From NCBI GenBank assembly GCA_019828595.1, contig JAHQRK010000003.1:3658001-3722000 (forward strand): a DNA stretch of 64,000 nt. Direction: 5' to 3'. The position numbers were made by a program, and so were the translations under genes. Below, in pieces: positions 31,986 to 43,328 of the stretch. Source of the DNA: Aphanomyces cochlioides (lineage: Eukaryota > Oomycota > Saprolegniomycetes > Saprolegniales > Verrucalvaceae). Numbering within the stretch: position 1 is the stretch's first letter; each line of letters starts with the position of its first letter. The notes under the pieces were generated by a model. It made no database searches. It saw nothing but the letters and a program-made list of their open reading frames with translations, and was not told the origin of the DNA.

Positions 31986-32722
31986 AAATCGAAATGAAAG
32001 GTATTTTATTAATCCATACGTTGATTAAATTGCTGTCAAAATAGTTCATCATTAGCTTAGTATCGCTCGAAATATCTGATTGGTCATCTCAGCATTCGTT
32101 CATATGTGTTCACCAGACAAATGAGGATCGTTCAAAATGATTCACCAGAGCCGAGCCATTCGTTCACTCACCAAGCCGAAATTTCGTGGTGAGATAATTG
32201 ACCGATACGGTAATTAAAGGACACTAGGGTGAGGCCAGGGCTACGCCCCTGGGTGGAGCGTTTTGCTTTGGAAATAACAAAGATTTGCTCACACACATGA
32301 AACGTTTGAAGCCATACTATGAATTTTGAATTTGATTCAGGCCCAGTTCGAAGTAAAAAAAATAAGTTAACGCTGAGGATTCTGATTGGCTACTGTTGAC
32401 TGACGAATATTTTTTTTCGTCAGGAGATAAATCATATACCCAAGTTCAGATTGCACAATCTGTGCGATCGATGAGTAGATCGAGGTCATCGTTGGTTGAC
32501 AACCACGTACTTCTTCATCTTGTGATACTGTAACGTTGAATCTAAGTATAAGGTGCGTAGTTTGGGGTTAGCTAATCTCGAGGATTTATCATCCAATTCA
32601 TCGGTACGATGCAATTGGACTTGATCCAGGAAGTCACGGCAATTCCACAACCACACAGTGTAAATATTTGTAAGAACATGATAACGTTTGTTAGTTATGG
32701 ATGAAGTTTTATGGAGTCCTGC

Positions 32723-35700
32723 CTATTGTAATGCTTCTTGATACACAATGTTTTTCGTGTAGATTCCAGGCAGTCCATCGTACTGTCCATTGGCGACCAA
32801 AAACTTAATGTTGCCTTTTGCTTGGGCTCTTGACATGGCGACGTAAAGCTGTCCATGCGAGAAGACGGGTTCTGGAAGGTAGACGCCCACGTGAGAAATC
32901 GTTTGACCTTGAGCCTTGTGAATCGTCATTACAAAGGCAACTTGAACAGGAAATTGTCTTCTGCGTAGCTCAAATGGGTAATTGTTTTGCTCACCATCGT
33001 GAATTGTAGTAGTTCGGGGAATGTAAACGATCTTGTTCGTGTGGGAGCCGTTCATAATTTGAGCCTTGATACATCGTGTTTTCAGCTCAAGAACAATTAA
33101 ACGTGTTCCGTTGCACATGCCTTCCGAAGTACACAAATTACGAAGCAGAATAATGGGGCAACCAACTTTCAAATGCAACTTGTGGCTGGGGAAGTTGTTG
33201 ATGTCTATAGAATTCAGAAACTCGATGGGGAACTCGCATGCATTTGTGTCCGAGTTGGGTTTGTCAGCAACAGAATCGGCGGACAAATATGTCATTTCGC
33301 AGTCGGAAGTGAGTCGCTCAAGAAGTGTTTTGATGTCAGCAACAACACTATGTTTGGGTGCAAGGATAGCTCGACATCCAAAGTACGATCTAGGTGCATT
33401 GATGCGCAGGTTGTTCATGTCTTGATAGACGTTGTGTAAAAATGACCCCAAATCATCAGGCGACTTGTATGGAATCGCCAAATCATCAGGTAGTCGAATG
33501 TAATCGGCACCGAGTTCGGTACATGTGGGGTATGTTCCATGACCAATAGACTTGAGCAATGCAGCAAACTCTCGAACACTCTCTGAGTTGTTGTTGGTCA
33601 ACCTCATGTTCACCGTCAGATGAAACTTTGCGACATTTCTCCAAAGGTAACTGTTCTTCAAGCATGCTTCGAGGATTAGCCCAGGTGTGCCCTTCAAAAT
33701 GACTGGAAGCATTTGCTTGAAGTCGCCCGAGATTATGACGACCTTTCCACCAAAAGGAAGCGCGTTGTCCATCAAATCTTGTAGCATGTGATCAACGGCC
33801 TCCACAGCATACTTGTGCATCATCGAACACTCGTCCCAAATAATAAGTTCTGTGAGACGTAAAAGTTCCGCAAGATGTGACTGCTTCCGAACGTCACATC
33901 GGCTAAGCTCGTGCAATGATCTTGGAAGACAGAATCTCGAATGCGCAGTTGTACCTCCGATCAAATTCAGAGCAGCAAGTCCGGACGAAGCAACAGCCAA
34001 CGCAATTTTGTTCATTGAGCGCACTTGAGCCAGTAAAATGTTTGAGATGAACGTCTTCCCTGAGCCGCCCTCACCATCGAGAAAATATACTTTGCCTCTT
34101 CGAACAGTGCTTTCCTTCGTAATCTCGCTCATAACGTCGTTGTAGAAGACCTCGTGCTCTTCGGTCATCGTAGACTTGCCTTCCAAAATGCCTTGGATTT
34201 GTTCTTGGTTGTGCGAAGATTCCATAGCCACTAATCGGTTGGATTGACGGCCCCTGTTTGTTTCCTCAAGAGCAAAATATTGTTCGAAATGTGCATGCTG
34301 TGGAAGCTCCGGAAAACGATCCAAGCTTGATGCATTCGACTCGAGGCATCTTGATAAAGCCTGAATTGCGAAAGCTGTAGATTTTTGAGAATCGTCGGGG
34401 TACATGCGGTGGAAATCTTGCCTCATTTCATCTTCGAATTTGTTCCATAGCCCTCGTGCATCCGCAGGTTCACAGTGAATCAGAATACTGACAAAAAGTG
34501 TTCGGAGCTCATAGGGAGTTGCTGTTTCAGTTGCTTCTCGCATGCAGGTGAGCCATTCCTCGTCATTTTCAAGAAAAGCCAAGGGCATGTGCGGCTGACT
34601 TGAACGTCGGATGAACCACGCCATTGACGGCTCGCAAATCTTCGTGCGATGTCGGACCTCGTCGGTAGCATAAGAGCATTCGCATAAAAAAACAGTCTCC
34701 CGAGCGGGGTGACACCGTCAGCATCCTCCCGATCATACTATCACCACCCCTTTTACGCGATGTCCACTTGCGGAGCTTTTTGTTCCATACGAAATGCTCG
34801 GGGATATCATGGTACAGACATTCACGCGCAAGTGCTTGTGAATCACTGTTTTCACGGCACAGTTAAAAAAACGCGGTGAGTTTCGTCCGGTTCCTCCTTG
34901 CCAATTCCTGAGGGCTCATCGGGCGGTCGGTAGGAATGCATACAACTTGTTCACCTTCCAAGTGTATTTCGAGGTTCTCGACAGCGTGAGATCGTTTGAA
35001 CATGTCAAAAGAGAAAATGCGTGTGAGGGCCTCACAGCACGATACATAGCGGGCATCTTGGTATTGCTTGATTTCGTCAAGTTCACCGGACTCAACTTGA
35101 AAATTTGAGCGGTCGGAGCCCTTGTAGATGTACTTGTACAGGTACTTGACTGCAGATATACTTGTACACGCCTCGACATTGATGTGGCAGTCGAACATGG
35201 CACTCAACGTTGGGTTGTACGGAATAACATATTGGTTGGTATACTCAGAGGGCCGCTCTGCCGAAGAGCGGCGATGACGGTAGAGTGGATATCCATCACT
35301 GCCTTCTGATGTTTCGTTGCAGTATGCTTTTGGAAAGTTTTTCTTGCACTTCCCGTTTTCCAGGCATCGGTCGCCGCATTTGTGAATCATGCAGGTTGTA
35401 ATAATTTCGTGCAGTCTTGGATTCTTTTCCTTGTCGGGGATTTCTGCACTGATAATACTGTCAATATCGGCAGCTGTCTTGATTTTGTCGTCCCCAGTGA
35501 ATATGACCAACATATGGGCATGAGGCAGTCCACGCTTTTGGAATTCGACAACACGAACACACGCAGCTTGTCGACCCAAAACTGCCCCCTTGTACAGCAT
35601 GGCTTCGCTGGCTAAGAGCTTGAGGCGGAACATGCGCGTCACTAAGTCAGGTCGATCAGCTGGAGATCGTTTAAATCCATAGTCGTCTTTCGCCAATTCC

Positions 35701-37576
35701 AGCTCCCTGTCGATTTCAACCCACTTTGGATTGCATGTCACAGTGATAAAAAGGTCTGGTCGACCGAACTTGCGAACAATTGCCATGGCGTCAAGGTAAC
35801 GTTGTCTCATGTACCGAGGTCCACCCGTGTAAGATGACGGCAAAACAGTCCTTTTTCCAATGCTTCTGAGGTCCACATCATGCGAAACAGCGTCATGAAG
35901 TGCGCGGTACGTGTCGCTGCGGAGGTTGTTGGTTTGGTCACGAATATATCGAAGCCTTTGGTTTTCCACCTTTGCAAAATTGTCGACTGCAAACACTTGA
36001 AATAGAGGTCCGCTGGCATGTAATGGAGAGAATGCACCGCGCTCGTACAAATGGTACCGAGCATAATCGTTCAAACTCACGTTTCCATGATTGCGACCGC
36101 TCTTGTTGTCAAACGACCACCCCAAAGTCCCAGTGGGAAAGAGCAAAGGGTATTGAAGCGGGTCATATGCCGAATGAAATTCCTTAATGCGAAATAAGCG
36201 TTGTTCCCCAGGTTGTCGATCCAAACGCACACGTTTACCAACGTGATAGTTTCGCTGAACTTCGCTGAGTACGGGGGCATCAATACCATGCAGTAAGATA
36301 TGACGCCCTGACTTGGACGTTTCTGAAAAAAGAACAGCGATTTCAGAACACGTAGGAAGGTTATGCGTTCGGCTGTTGCTTCGAGGCTGAGCAGTGAGCA
36401 CTAATCTCATGTCGTCATCCTTTGGAATATCCTTCGCTTGCTTGTGCAGCTGGGTGAACGTGTTGTGCTGCAGTAGTAGACGCTGGATTTTCGTCACAGT
36501 TGACACATTAAGATTTCCTCCAAGCATTCTTCGTCGTATGCTTGCTTGCGTTTCAGGATCCGTAATGTAGATCTGGGCGTAACTGGCTTGTTCTTCGTCC
36601 GCAGGCAACAGTGGTCCAATTAAATGATGCAAATCGCCTTGGATTGTATAAGATCTCGGCCCACCGTTGCCGTGAATAATTTCTTTGGTACCAATAGATG
36701 TAAAGGCAAAGAGGGCGTTGTACCGGCGAGTGTTATTGACAAACCCTCTGGTTTTGAAAAAAGCAATGTATTCGCGAAACTCGGGTGTGTCAGGCCAGGT
36801 AGCAACAGGCAGCACTCGAGAGCCTCCACCGCAGCAGTCCTTTTCCTCGCCTGGCCAAATCTTCGCTTCGCCTGGCCAAATCTTCGCTTCGCCTGGCCAA
36901 ATCTTCGCTTCGCAATGGCGGCAAATCGAACGCTGCTCAATAGTATGAGAGGCACCAATGATTCATCGAAGTCATCGAAACTGACGCGTGCACTGTTGTG
37001 ACCACTCTTCTTCTTCGGGCGACCCTTGGGTTTATTCCGGAGCTGTTTCTTTTATCGAGCACGATTGTTGTACTCCGCCATTTTGTATTTGTCGACCTCT
37101 TCTAGGAGAGCTTGCCGTTTCGTTTCGCGAGCACGTTTGTTGTTCTACGCCTTTTTGGATTTTTCCATTGCCACCTCTTCGTCGACTGCATCCAGGAGAG
37201 ATTGCCGTTTCTTTTCGCGAGCACGTTTGTTGTACTCCGCCTTGTTGGCCATTCTCATAGCCGCCTCGTCGTTGATTTTGCCCTGATTCAAGGCATCGTC
37301 ATCCACAGCCCAGCCATTAGCTCCAGTGGATGCAGACTCTTGTTCGGTAGCATGCACTTCATTCCGCTCTGCTTGCTTTCCAGGTTCGGAGTTATCGATC
37401 GCATGGCCTTGATTGTCATTGTCATGACTGCAATTGCCTTTATCTTTCTTAGAGGCCGAGTAGTTGTTATTTTCTACGCAGAAAACTGCGTCAGACAAAT
37501 GTTCATACAAAAACATCAACACAAAAATGATAATGTGATTGAATCGTAAAAATACTGTGGATATGTGTCCCGCCAC
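32723..37576 (-). pseudogene. Helitron RepHel transposase, broken by a stop and a frameshift
   Basis: N-terminal zinc motif: SICRHCEAKIWPGE...KDCC near 36850-36957. Upstream, to 37576, are charged frames typical of a Helitron N-terminus. The Rep (HUH) domain contains KRGLPHAHMLVIF (His-hydrophobic-His, about 35515) and VKYLYKYIYKGSD with the candidate Tyr residues. The first ORF ends at TAA near 34861. The same frame continues LCRENSDSQ to about 34590, where one extra T shifts it. The helicase part (34624-32723) has GEGGSGKTF (Walker A), IIWDECSMM (Walker B), SGDFKQMLPV and a C-terminal MTIHKAQGQT...YVAMSRA, as in Pif1-type Helitron helicases. The protein would nick, unwind and transfer single-stranded DNA. 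Confidence 0.88.
36850..36912 (-). repeat. In-frame 21-bp tandem triplication in the Helitron zinc region
   Basis: Three copies of CCTGGCCAAATCTTCGCTTCG. On the coding strand each unit encodes EAKIWPG, sitting between the C-x2-C and CC parts of the N-terminal zinc motif. Relatives normally have one such A-x-x-W segment. Confidence 0.85.
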
Positions 37577-38630
37577 TTAAGCTTAACATAAAATGGTTTG
37601 CCAGAAAATACTACTCATTTCTTTCATAAATCGTACAGAATTCGCGGTATTTATTAAACATCACTTTGTTTAACATCGCGTTTGAACTCGTACATCCAAT
37701 GAGTTGAAACTTTGATACTGGGTAATGCACCTGCTAACTATCATGCAACACCCCTGAAGTGTTTCAATCTACTCGCCGTAGGCCCACTATCAACAGTGGT
37801 ACTCCGTAAAAAACAGTAGCACCATCAGTTGCAATAGTGGCAACCAACGTTACACATTGTCCCCTTACTGTAAAAAAGTTGAACTATGGGGAGAGGATTT
37901 ACTCGTCCAAAGTCAATATGAAAATACAGTAAAACCACACGTTATAGCCTTCCCTGGCTGCTCTATGAGAAAGTCCGGTATTTCGAGCCAAAAAGGCCCT
38001 ACTTCGTTACATTCGCATATCGCGTCGGAATTCGCCTTTCGCAGTCCAAGCCTCTGGCCAGAGTATGGCTTAAAGTGGCAGAAAGGGCTCGTCACCCTAC
38101 TGCACAGTGTGTTGACCGCTTATTCAGTGGCCTTTTCTGCCCGAGTGAAGCTATCCTAAGACATGCATCTCACCTTGCATCGTCCCAGAAAAACTCAACT
38201 ACAATCCATCTCATCTTTGGCAGGTATTATTTTAAATAGTAGGACAATATTTTCATTTTGTATGTGGAATGATTATTAATATTATCGACAACTGCCACGT
38301 CCAGCATCATGGGTGCATCGTGACAAAACATGACACCAATTATTGAGCAACACACCAAATATATAATTGACAACATCACACCAAATGGATATTTGCCATG
38401 GATATCGGGCAATACAACCTTGAGTGGTCAAATTAGTTGATGTTGGTTGGAAGTGCTGACAACAATGAACGAACTTGTCTCAAATTGCTCATTTTGTACT
38501 TGGATAAAGTATTTAAAATTGCTCATTTGTTGACTTGACGTTTGTATGTAAAAATTACTCTCGTACTTAGTCTCGTACTTACGTGTTGCGTTAGAGCCTT
38601 AAGTAATAGAAGCCTTAAGTAATAGATTTC

Positions 38631-38648
38631 TTCTCATTGTGCAAAGTG
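38631..38648 (+). promoter_or_regulatory. Initiator-like block upstream of SSP copy e
   Basis: TTCTCATTGTGCAAAGTGCC, 15-31 nt before the ATG at 38662; the same block as at the other SSP genes. Confidence 0.5.
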
Positions 38649-38661
38649 CCTCGTTCCTGAC

Positions 38662-39045
38662 ATGCGTGTTTTGATCTTCCTCGCGCTTGCTGCGTCTGCC
38701 GTCGTGGCGTTGAACCAACATCCCCAAGATATGCAAGCCAAGGTGGCGCATCGACGAGAAGCGTCGGCTGCCTCGTACAACTTGCCTTCGAGACGACTTG
38801 CAGGCGCATCGGTGGCCAGTTGCTTTGGGCTGTGCCGCACGAGTTCCATCCGCCGCCAAGACTCGAAAGGTCATAGCTTCCGGGGAGATGAATCTGTGGT
38901 CTACGCACGCTCAGCCAGTCAGCGCGAGAGAAAGAACAAGCGCGTTCAACAGAGCGTCCAGAATTATCAACAAGCCGAGAGAGCTCAAAGACAAGGAAGC
39001 CGTGGGCGTGGCTCGAAAGAAGTTCCCGATGGCCGTCAATATTAG
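38662..39045 (+). CDS. Small secreted protein, RRLA type (SSP copy e)
   Basis: 127 codons. Signal peptide MRVLIFLALAASAVVA; mature part begins NQHPQD, with His 30, PSRRLAG at 42-48 and a Cys pair in SCFGLC (54 and 58). A long basic, Gln/Arg/Ser-rich C-terminus with several KR/RR clusters could act as a nuclear signal, which is inference. Spacing from start to RRLA is shorter than in copies f and g because the LRxLQ block is missing. No introns. Function unknown; candidate secreted effector-like protein. Confidence 0.75.
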   Translation: MRVLIFLALAASAVVALNQHPQDMQAKVAHRREASAASYNLPSRRLAGASVASCFGLCRTSSIRRQDSKGHSFRGDESVVYARSASQRERKNKRVQQSVQNYQQAERAQRQGSRGRGSKEVPDGRQY

Positions 39046-39069
39046 TATACGTCTTCTCGGACAAATTTT

Positions 39070-39740
39070 CAATCAAAATGCCGATAGACACAACGACTAA
39101 CAGCAACACTTTTAATCGTAATCGTGTATGAAAGTTCTTGATGCGGTGGATCACATACACCAGCAACCATTTTATAAACTAAGTCTTGAAGCATGCGAAA
39201 ACGCCGCTCCACTGGAGTGTGGTGCAAACTCTGGCAATCTGTAGTATACGTCGTCATCTTTCCCATCGCCGCGCTCACTTTAAGGAAGCACCGATGGGCA
39301 TCAAACCATCAAGTTTTGGTGAAAATCATGAGATCAAACTTGTGCTCTTTCAAATCGCGAGCGGCGCAATCGGCAAGACGGTTTTCCTCCATTGGACTTT
39401 GACATTTTGCTCATCTTGTACTGCTGGGCAGCCCATGCTACTGGCCAACATTCGATGTGAGCGAGAACCTTGGGATTGACATGTCAAACTCGAGTTGTTC
39501 GACAACGAACTTGTATTTCGATAACCCTTTGGTGTTGTAATATTCTTACTAAACCTCGTGCATCGATGGAGGTTCGTCGAGAGAGGTATATTGATGTCGT
39601 CTGTGAGATGTACTTGTCAGGCGCAGGGATGTTTTCACTTGCTCATTCTTTGGACGATTTGGGAAGGCAAACAGAATCGAAAATGCATTCAGGTATGTAT
39701 TACATGTGCCGATGAAATCGTAGCAAGGACGCGCGGACGA
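39070..39740. other. No gene recognised
   Basis: Short, unsupported frames only. The 3' flank of SSP copy f begins at the right edge (CAAGGACGCGCGG, 39724), and the same motif recurs at about 43150 near the 3' part of copy g. Confidence 0.5.
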
Positions 39741-39741
39741 G

Positions 39742-40206
39742 CTAACGTGGTCGAATTTGATTCTTGATAGTAGATTCGACCCATCGATCAAACGTATTTT
39801 GACGACGATGGCCATGTGGACGAGATCCCGAGGCACCTCCGTCTCCCTGAGCGCGTTGAGGCCTCTGGGGACTTTTAAGTCTCGCGGGGTTTGAGGGCCT
39901 TTGGGGACTTTCAGGCCTTTGGGGATTTTGAGGTCTCGCGGGGCTTGAGGGCCTTTGGGGACTTTGAGGTCTCGCGGGTGGTCTGGCACATGCACCGAAA
40001 CACTTTGTCAGCCAGTTGGCTGATGATGCCAGTCGTCTTTTGTCATACAGAGTAGCCGACGCTCGTCGTTGCAGAGTTCGAAGATCCCTTACTTCAGAGA
40101 ACACGGCGACTTGTTCGTGGGTCACTCTGACTGGTGCATCGTACGGACCTTGGTTGAAAGCCGCGACAGCGATTGTAGCAAGCGCGAGGGGAGCCAAAGC
40201 ACGCAT
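39742..40206 (-). CDS. Small secreted protein with Pro-rich repeats (SSP copy f)
   Basis: 154 codons from ATG 40206, chosen because it starts the family signal peptide (MRALAPLALATIAVAA); the frame is open upstream. Mature part: NQGPYDAPVRVTHEQ (His 30), DLRTLQRRAS, LYDKRRLASSANWLTKCFGAC with Cys 69 and 73. A run of about nine Pro-rich units (PQRP, SPARP, NPQRP types) follows, encoded by tandem DNA repeats near 39870-39985, then a basic tail. It is the most complete version of the family motif set. Pro-rich arrays in secreted oomycete proteins often lie at the cell wall or in effectors; which applies here is unknown. Confidence 0.78.
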   Translation of the reverse strand: MRALAPLALATIAVAAFNQGPYDAPVRVTHEQVAVFSEVRDLRTLQRRASATLYDKRRLASSANWLTKCFGACARPPARPQSPQRPSSPARPQNPQRPESPQRPSNPARLKSPQRPQRAQGDGGASGSRPHGHRRQNTFDRWVESTIKNQIRPR

Positions 40207-40221
40207 GGAAGACGCACTTGA

Positions 40222-40242
40222 AGGCAATTTGCACAATGAGAA
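40222..40242 (-). promoter_or_regulatory. Initiator-like block upstream of SSP copy f
   Basis: Minus-strand TTCTCATTGTGCAAATTGCC, 17-36 nt before the ATG at 40206. Closest of the four copies to the oomycete initiator consensus. Confidence 0.55.
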
Positions 40243-40279
40243 ATATGCCGTAGGTAGCAGGCGATCCAATAGTAGTAAG

Positions 40280-40660
40280 ACGACGACTTGTTTTCAAAGC
40301 AAGCAGAGTTGGTTCGGTGGTTTCGTTCAGTAAAGCTCCAGCCATGAGATCGCCAAAACTGTTGCTCCTCTCAGTGCTGTACATACCTCATTTACAGTGC
40401 GTTTTGTTAGGAGGTCGCCCCCGAGGGGTAAGCGAGTTCGTTGACATCTCGTCGCCGTACCCGTGAAGAGGCGGAACACGCATGGGACAAGGAACATTTG
40501 GTCCAGTGCAACCACGTCCCCCTGGGATGTCGAACGCTCGGACGGAACGTGATATGCGAATGGAGTTCCCATTGAAAACTATGGCGACGGCGGCATCTTT
40601 TGAGCTGTTCAGCTTTGACTTTGGGAAATGAGCCAATTCGATGATGCTTTGCATTGAAGG
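40280..40660. other. No gene recognised
   Basis: Intergenic between SSP copy f and the 3' end of the PIH1 gene. Overlapping short frames on both strands without domain support. Confidence 0.5.
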
Positions 40661-40667
40661 CGTCCAT

Positions 40668-42538
40668 TTATTCTAGCAACTCAAACGCGAGTGAGCTCTT
40701 GAGATGTTGCACAGCTTGCTTGTCTTGTTTCCAATGTTTCGCGACGGCTTGTGCAGTTTGTGATGCAAGAATCGGAGCAGGTTTCGGGTTCAACATCTCG
40801 GCCAAATCGACAAATGTCGTCTCGGGCTCGTTCGGGTACATTTCCGCCCACGTTTTGCCTGCCGCAGCAGCTGCCGCCTGTTTGCGTTCTGCTTCAGCTT
40901 TACGAGCAGCATGTTCAGCTGCTGCCTTCTCAGCTTTCTGTTCCTTGTCTCGACGCCGCTGGTCCAAAATATGCATCGACATCATATCACGTTGGTGGAA
41001 GCGATCTTCAGGGAGTACTTCATCTTCCTACGCGATTCACATCGTTCCGTCAATTCTAGCTCCAGAGAATGGCTTTGGCAATACCTGAATTGGCGTCTGA
41101 CTTGCAGATTTAGGCTCAACTGAACCAACGTGAAAGCGATCGACAGCACGTTGAGGGACCTAAATCAATTCTAATAAAATTCCTGGGAGATAGTGAAGTA
41201 CCGGTGTATCTTGGGCTACAGCTTGAGCCAACATCCACGGCGAAGAGCCGATATCTACGTGGAAGATAACGTTGGATGGATCGTCGAATTAACAAACCAG
41301 CGCCGTCGGTTTTAGCAGCCCAGGACTTGTCCACGGGTAAAGTTATCGTCAAGACAGTGCCAGATAGAGCCGCAGAGACGTTTTCCACTTGAACTGGGTA
41401 CGGTAAGTACTTGGCTAAAATCACGAGGACTGTTAAAGATAATGCAGCACTGAGTTGTACCGATGTCGTGGTGGCCTGATGCGCTCACAACGATATACTC
41501 GGCATTAGCTTGGACATCAATATCCGCAGCAGTCTAGCTTAAAATGAGTCGACTTGTGAAGACTTTGCCCGTACCAAAATGGCTGTGAGCTGGATTTGAG
41601 CTACTAGATTTGCTGGTGCATTGTCTAAAGAAGCAGGACTGACTGCTGGTCCGCCTTCACAAGCTGGCATCGCAGTGCATTCCACATCCAAGGAATTTTC
41701 AAATAATCGCAAAGTTGGCGTTGCAAGTTCTTTCGGTGGCGCGACTGGCGTCGGTCGAGAGACTTCCTGAATCACTGGCGTTTGGGTCTTGCGGATATAA
41801 TGACGTGGTGGAGGCAACGTGCCGCGGTACGTCAGTTTCGGCAATTTGTACTGAGGGTCGCATTCAAACTTGTACTTTTGTGCCAAGTATTCCAGTGCCA
41901 ACTCGCAGACAAAGTTGCGAAATGTTGGATCTGAGTTGCAATCTTCTAAAACCTACACACACCGTTGAAAGTCTCTTCCAAGGTGAAGATATTACTCCAG
42001 GATTGACGGCGACATCGATGGCCAAGCAAGTTTTCTGTGCATGATCGACAACTTCATGCGGTGGACCAAGGCTCAATGGAACATGGATGCCTTCTTGCTC
42101 TTCTCCATTCTCGTCCAATTGTTTCTTTTTGCTAAAAACTTGGATATGTTCTGAAGTGCAAATATTGACAAAGAGCTAGCCACTCAGTCAGCCAAGATCT
42201 CCAGCAACCGACCTGGACAAACCTTAGTTTGTGATTTTCGTTCCATAGTCTTCATCACGAAGCCAGGCGTGACGTCAACGTAGATGCCTTCCTTCTTGTC
42301 GGCAATGCCTGCCTCTTGCATGACTTTATTGCCTGGAAAACGGAGCTCTTCGGGTTTGGATGGCAGGTTGCCGGCTTCACCGCTTTGAACCTTCGCTTGC
42401 ATTTCCTGGACAAACTGCGCATACGCCTTGGGATCTGACTTCTCCAAGTTATCTAGCCACTGAAGAACCATGAGGGCTCTTCCATCTAGGCCCAGGACAA
42501 CGTACATCAGCGTATTGTTCCAGCATCGCAGGGTCCAT
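40668..42538 (-). CDS. PIH1 and CS domain protein (axonemal dynein assembly / R2TP type), nine exons
   Basis: Exons: 42538-42506, 42459-42223, 42175-41996, 41952-41575, 41533-41461, 41429-41298, 41254-41202, 41159-41085, 41027-40668. Introns are 31-57 nt, all GT-AG; total 1521 nt, 506 aa, phases consistent. Start MDPAMLEQYADWLDNLEKSD resembles PIH1D2-type N-termini. PIH1 core about 50-195: GIYVDVTPGFVMKT, LFVNICTSE, PLSLGPPHE, YKLPKLTYRG. CS-like domain about 280-350: LPYPVQVENVSAAL and TVLTITLPV. C-terminus: LPEDRFHQRDMMS followed by an Ala/Glu/Lys coiled coil. PIH1 proteins work with HSP90/R2TP to pre-assemble dynein arms, which fits an organism with flagellate zoospores. It could equally be a general R2TP adaptor. 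Confidence 0.85.
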
Positions 42539-42559
42539 GGCTCTTGCGCGGCGCGAAAA

Positions 42560-43265
42560 GTCGACTTTGGTCTTCAATTCTTCGAACTGTCGATATTTTA
42601 TATTCATAAAATATAGAAAAATAAATAAATATCAATTAAAACAGGTTATGCATTATGATAAGTTTCCATCACTGATACGAAATATAAGCTAAAAAATATG
42701 AAATTAAATGTGTTGTGTCTGGAATTCGTAGAAAGGAACTCAGGACAGATTTTCAGTAAATGCATTCCAAACGCAAGTATTTTTCTGTGAATTCTGGAAA
42801 ATGTGGCTTTCTCTCAAGTTGGATGAGCAAAGGTGATCACTACAAAATTGCCTTTTCCAAGTATACTACTCTCCTCACAATACTTGATAATTGTATGTAC
42901 TCATCGTATTAAAATAATTAAAGAAAATTTGAGCTCTCGCGACAGTCCAGGAAAGTCTGTCGATTGGACAATACGATGCATTTTTGGATCAAAATGGTGT
43001 ATTTTTAAAGGTCTGGGGGTTTGGGGGCAATGAACAGCAGATGACGCTTTGCGACCGTGAAGATGGTCTCACATTTGTCCAAGTCCTCATAGTTCTTTAC
43101 TGTTAAAAGCATTTTGAACCATATTTCGACACGTATTACAGCTAAAATCATTGCAAGGACGCGCGGGAGCTATCGAGGTCGAACTTGCGCTCCAAGTTCT
43201 TTGGAAACACGTTCAGCCGAATCTTGACTGGAAAGACTACTACTTCGACTAGCTACCGCGTTGTT
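42560..43265. other. Non-coding stretch with a foldback fragment
   Basis: 42672-42711 is a lone fragment of the foldback MITE arm (CTGATACGAAATATAAGCT...). 43150-43265 is the 3' flank of SSP copy g. Nothing else recognised. Confidence 0.6.
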
Positions 43266-43328
43266 TCAGTGGTCCCGAGGTCTAGCCCACCGAGCTACAT
43301 AAGGCGTCGGGGGAAGCACAGCTCTTCC
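43266..43328 (-). pseudogene. 3' part of SSP copy g, separated by the gypsy insertion
   Basis: Reading leftward from the insertion point, the frame of copy g continues through one copy of the target duplication (CTTCC) for about 19 codons to a TGA at 43266-43268. Removing the element and one CTTCC gives a 303-nt gene (245 + 58 nt), a multiple of three, which supports this being its true 3' end. Confidence 0.7.

Larger units (their letters stand above)
32224..38255 (-). mobile_element. Helitron, 3' end well defined, 5' end approximate
   Basis: On the minus strand the 3' terminus reads CCAGGGGCGTAGCCCTGG (hairpin, 32235-32252), then 11 nt ending CTAG at 32224, followed by T: the classic Helitron 3' end. 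It contains a Rep-helicase gene. A TCCTACTATTTAAA start at about 38255 is a possible 5' terminus, but the base before it is G, not the usual A. 37600-38255 has no gene; a pogo-like CAGTAAAACC motif lies at 37925. About 32260-32720 is 3' untranslated. Confidence 0.8.

Noticed and set aside
36624..37001. Plus-strand 125-codon ORF with repeated LRFAWPN
   Set aside because: Antisense reading of the Helitron zinc region and its 21-bp tandem repeat.
37925..38170. A pogo/Tigger element starting CAGTAAAACC
   Set aside because: Only one end-like motif found; no partner TIR or transposase.
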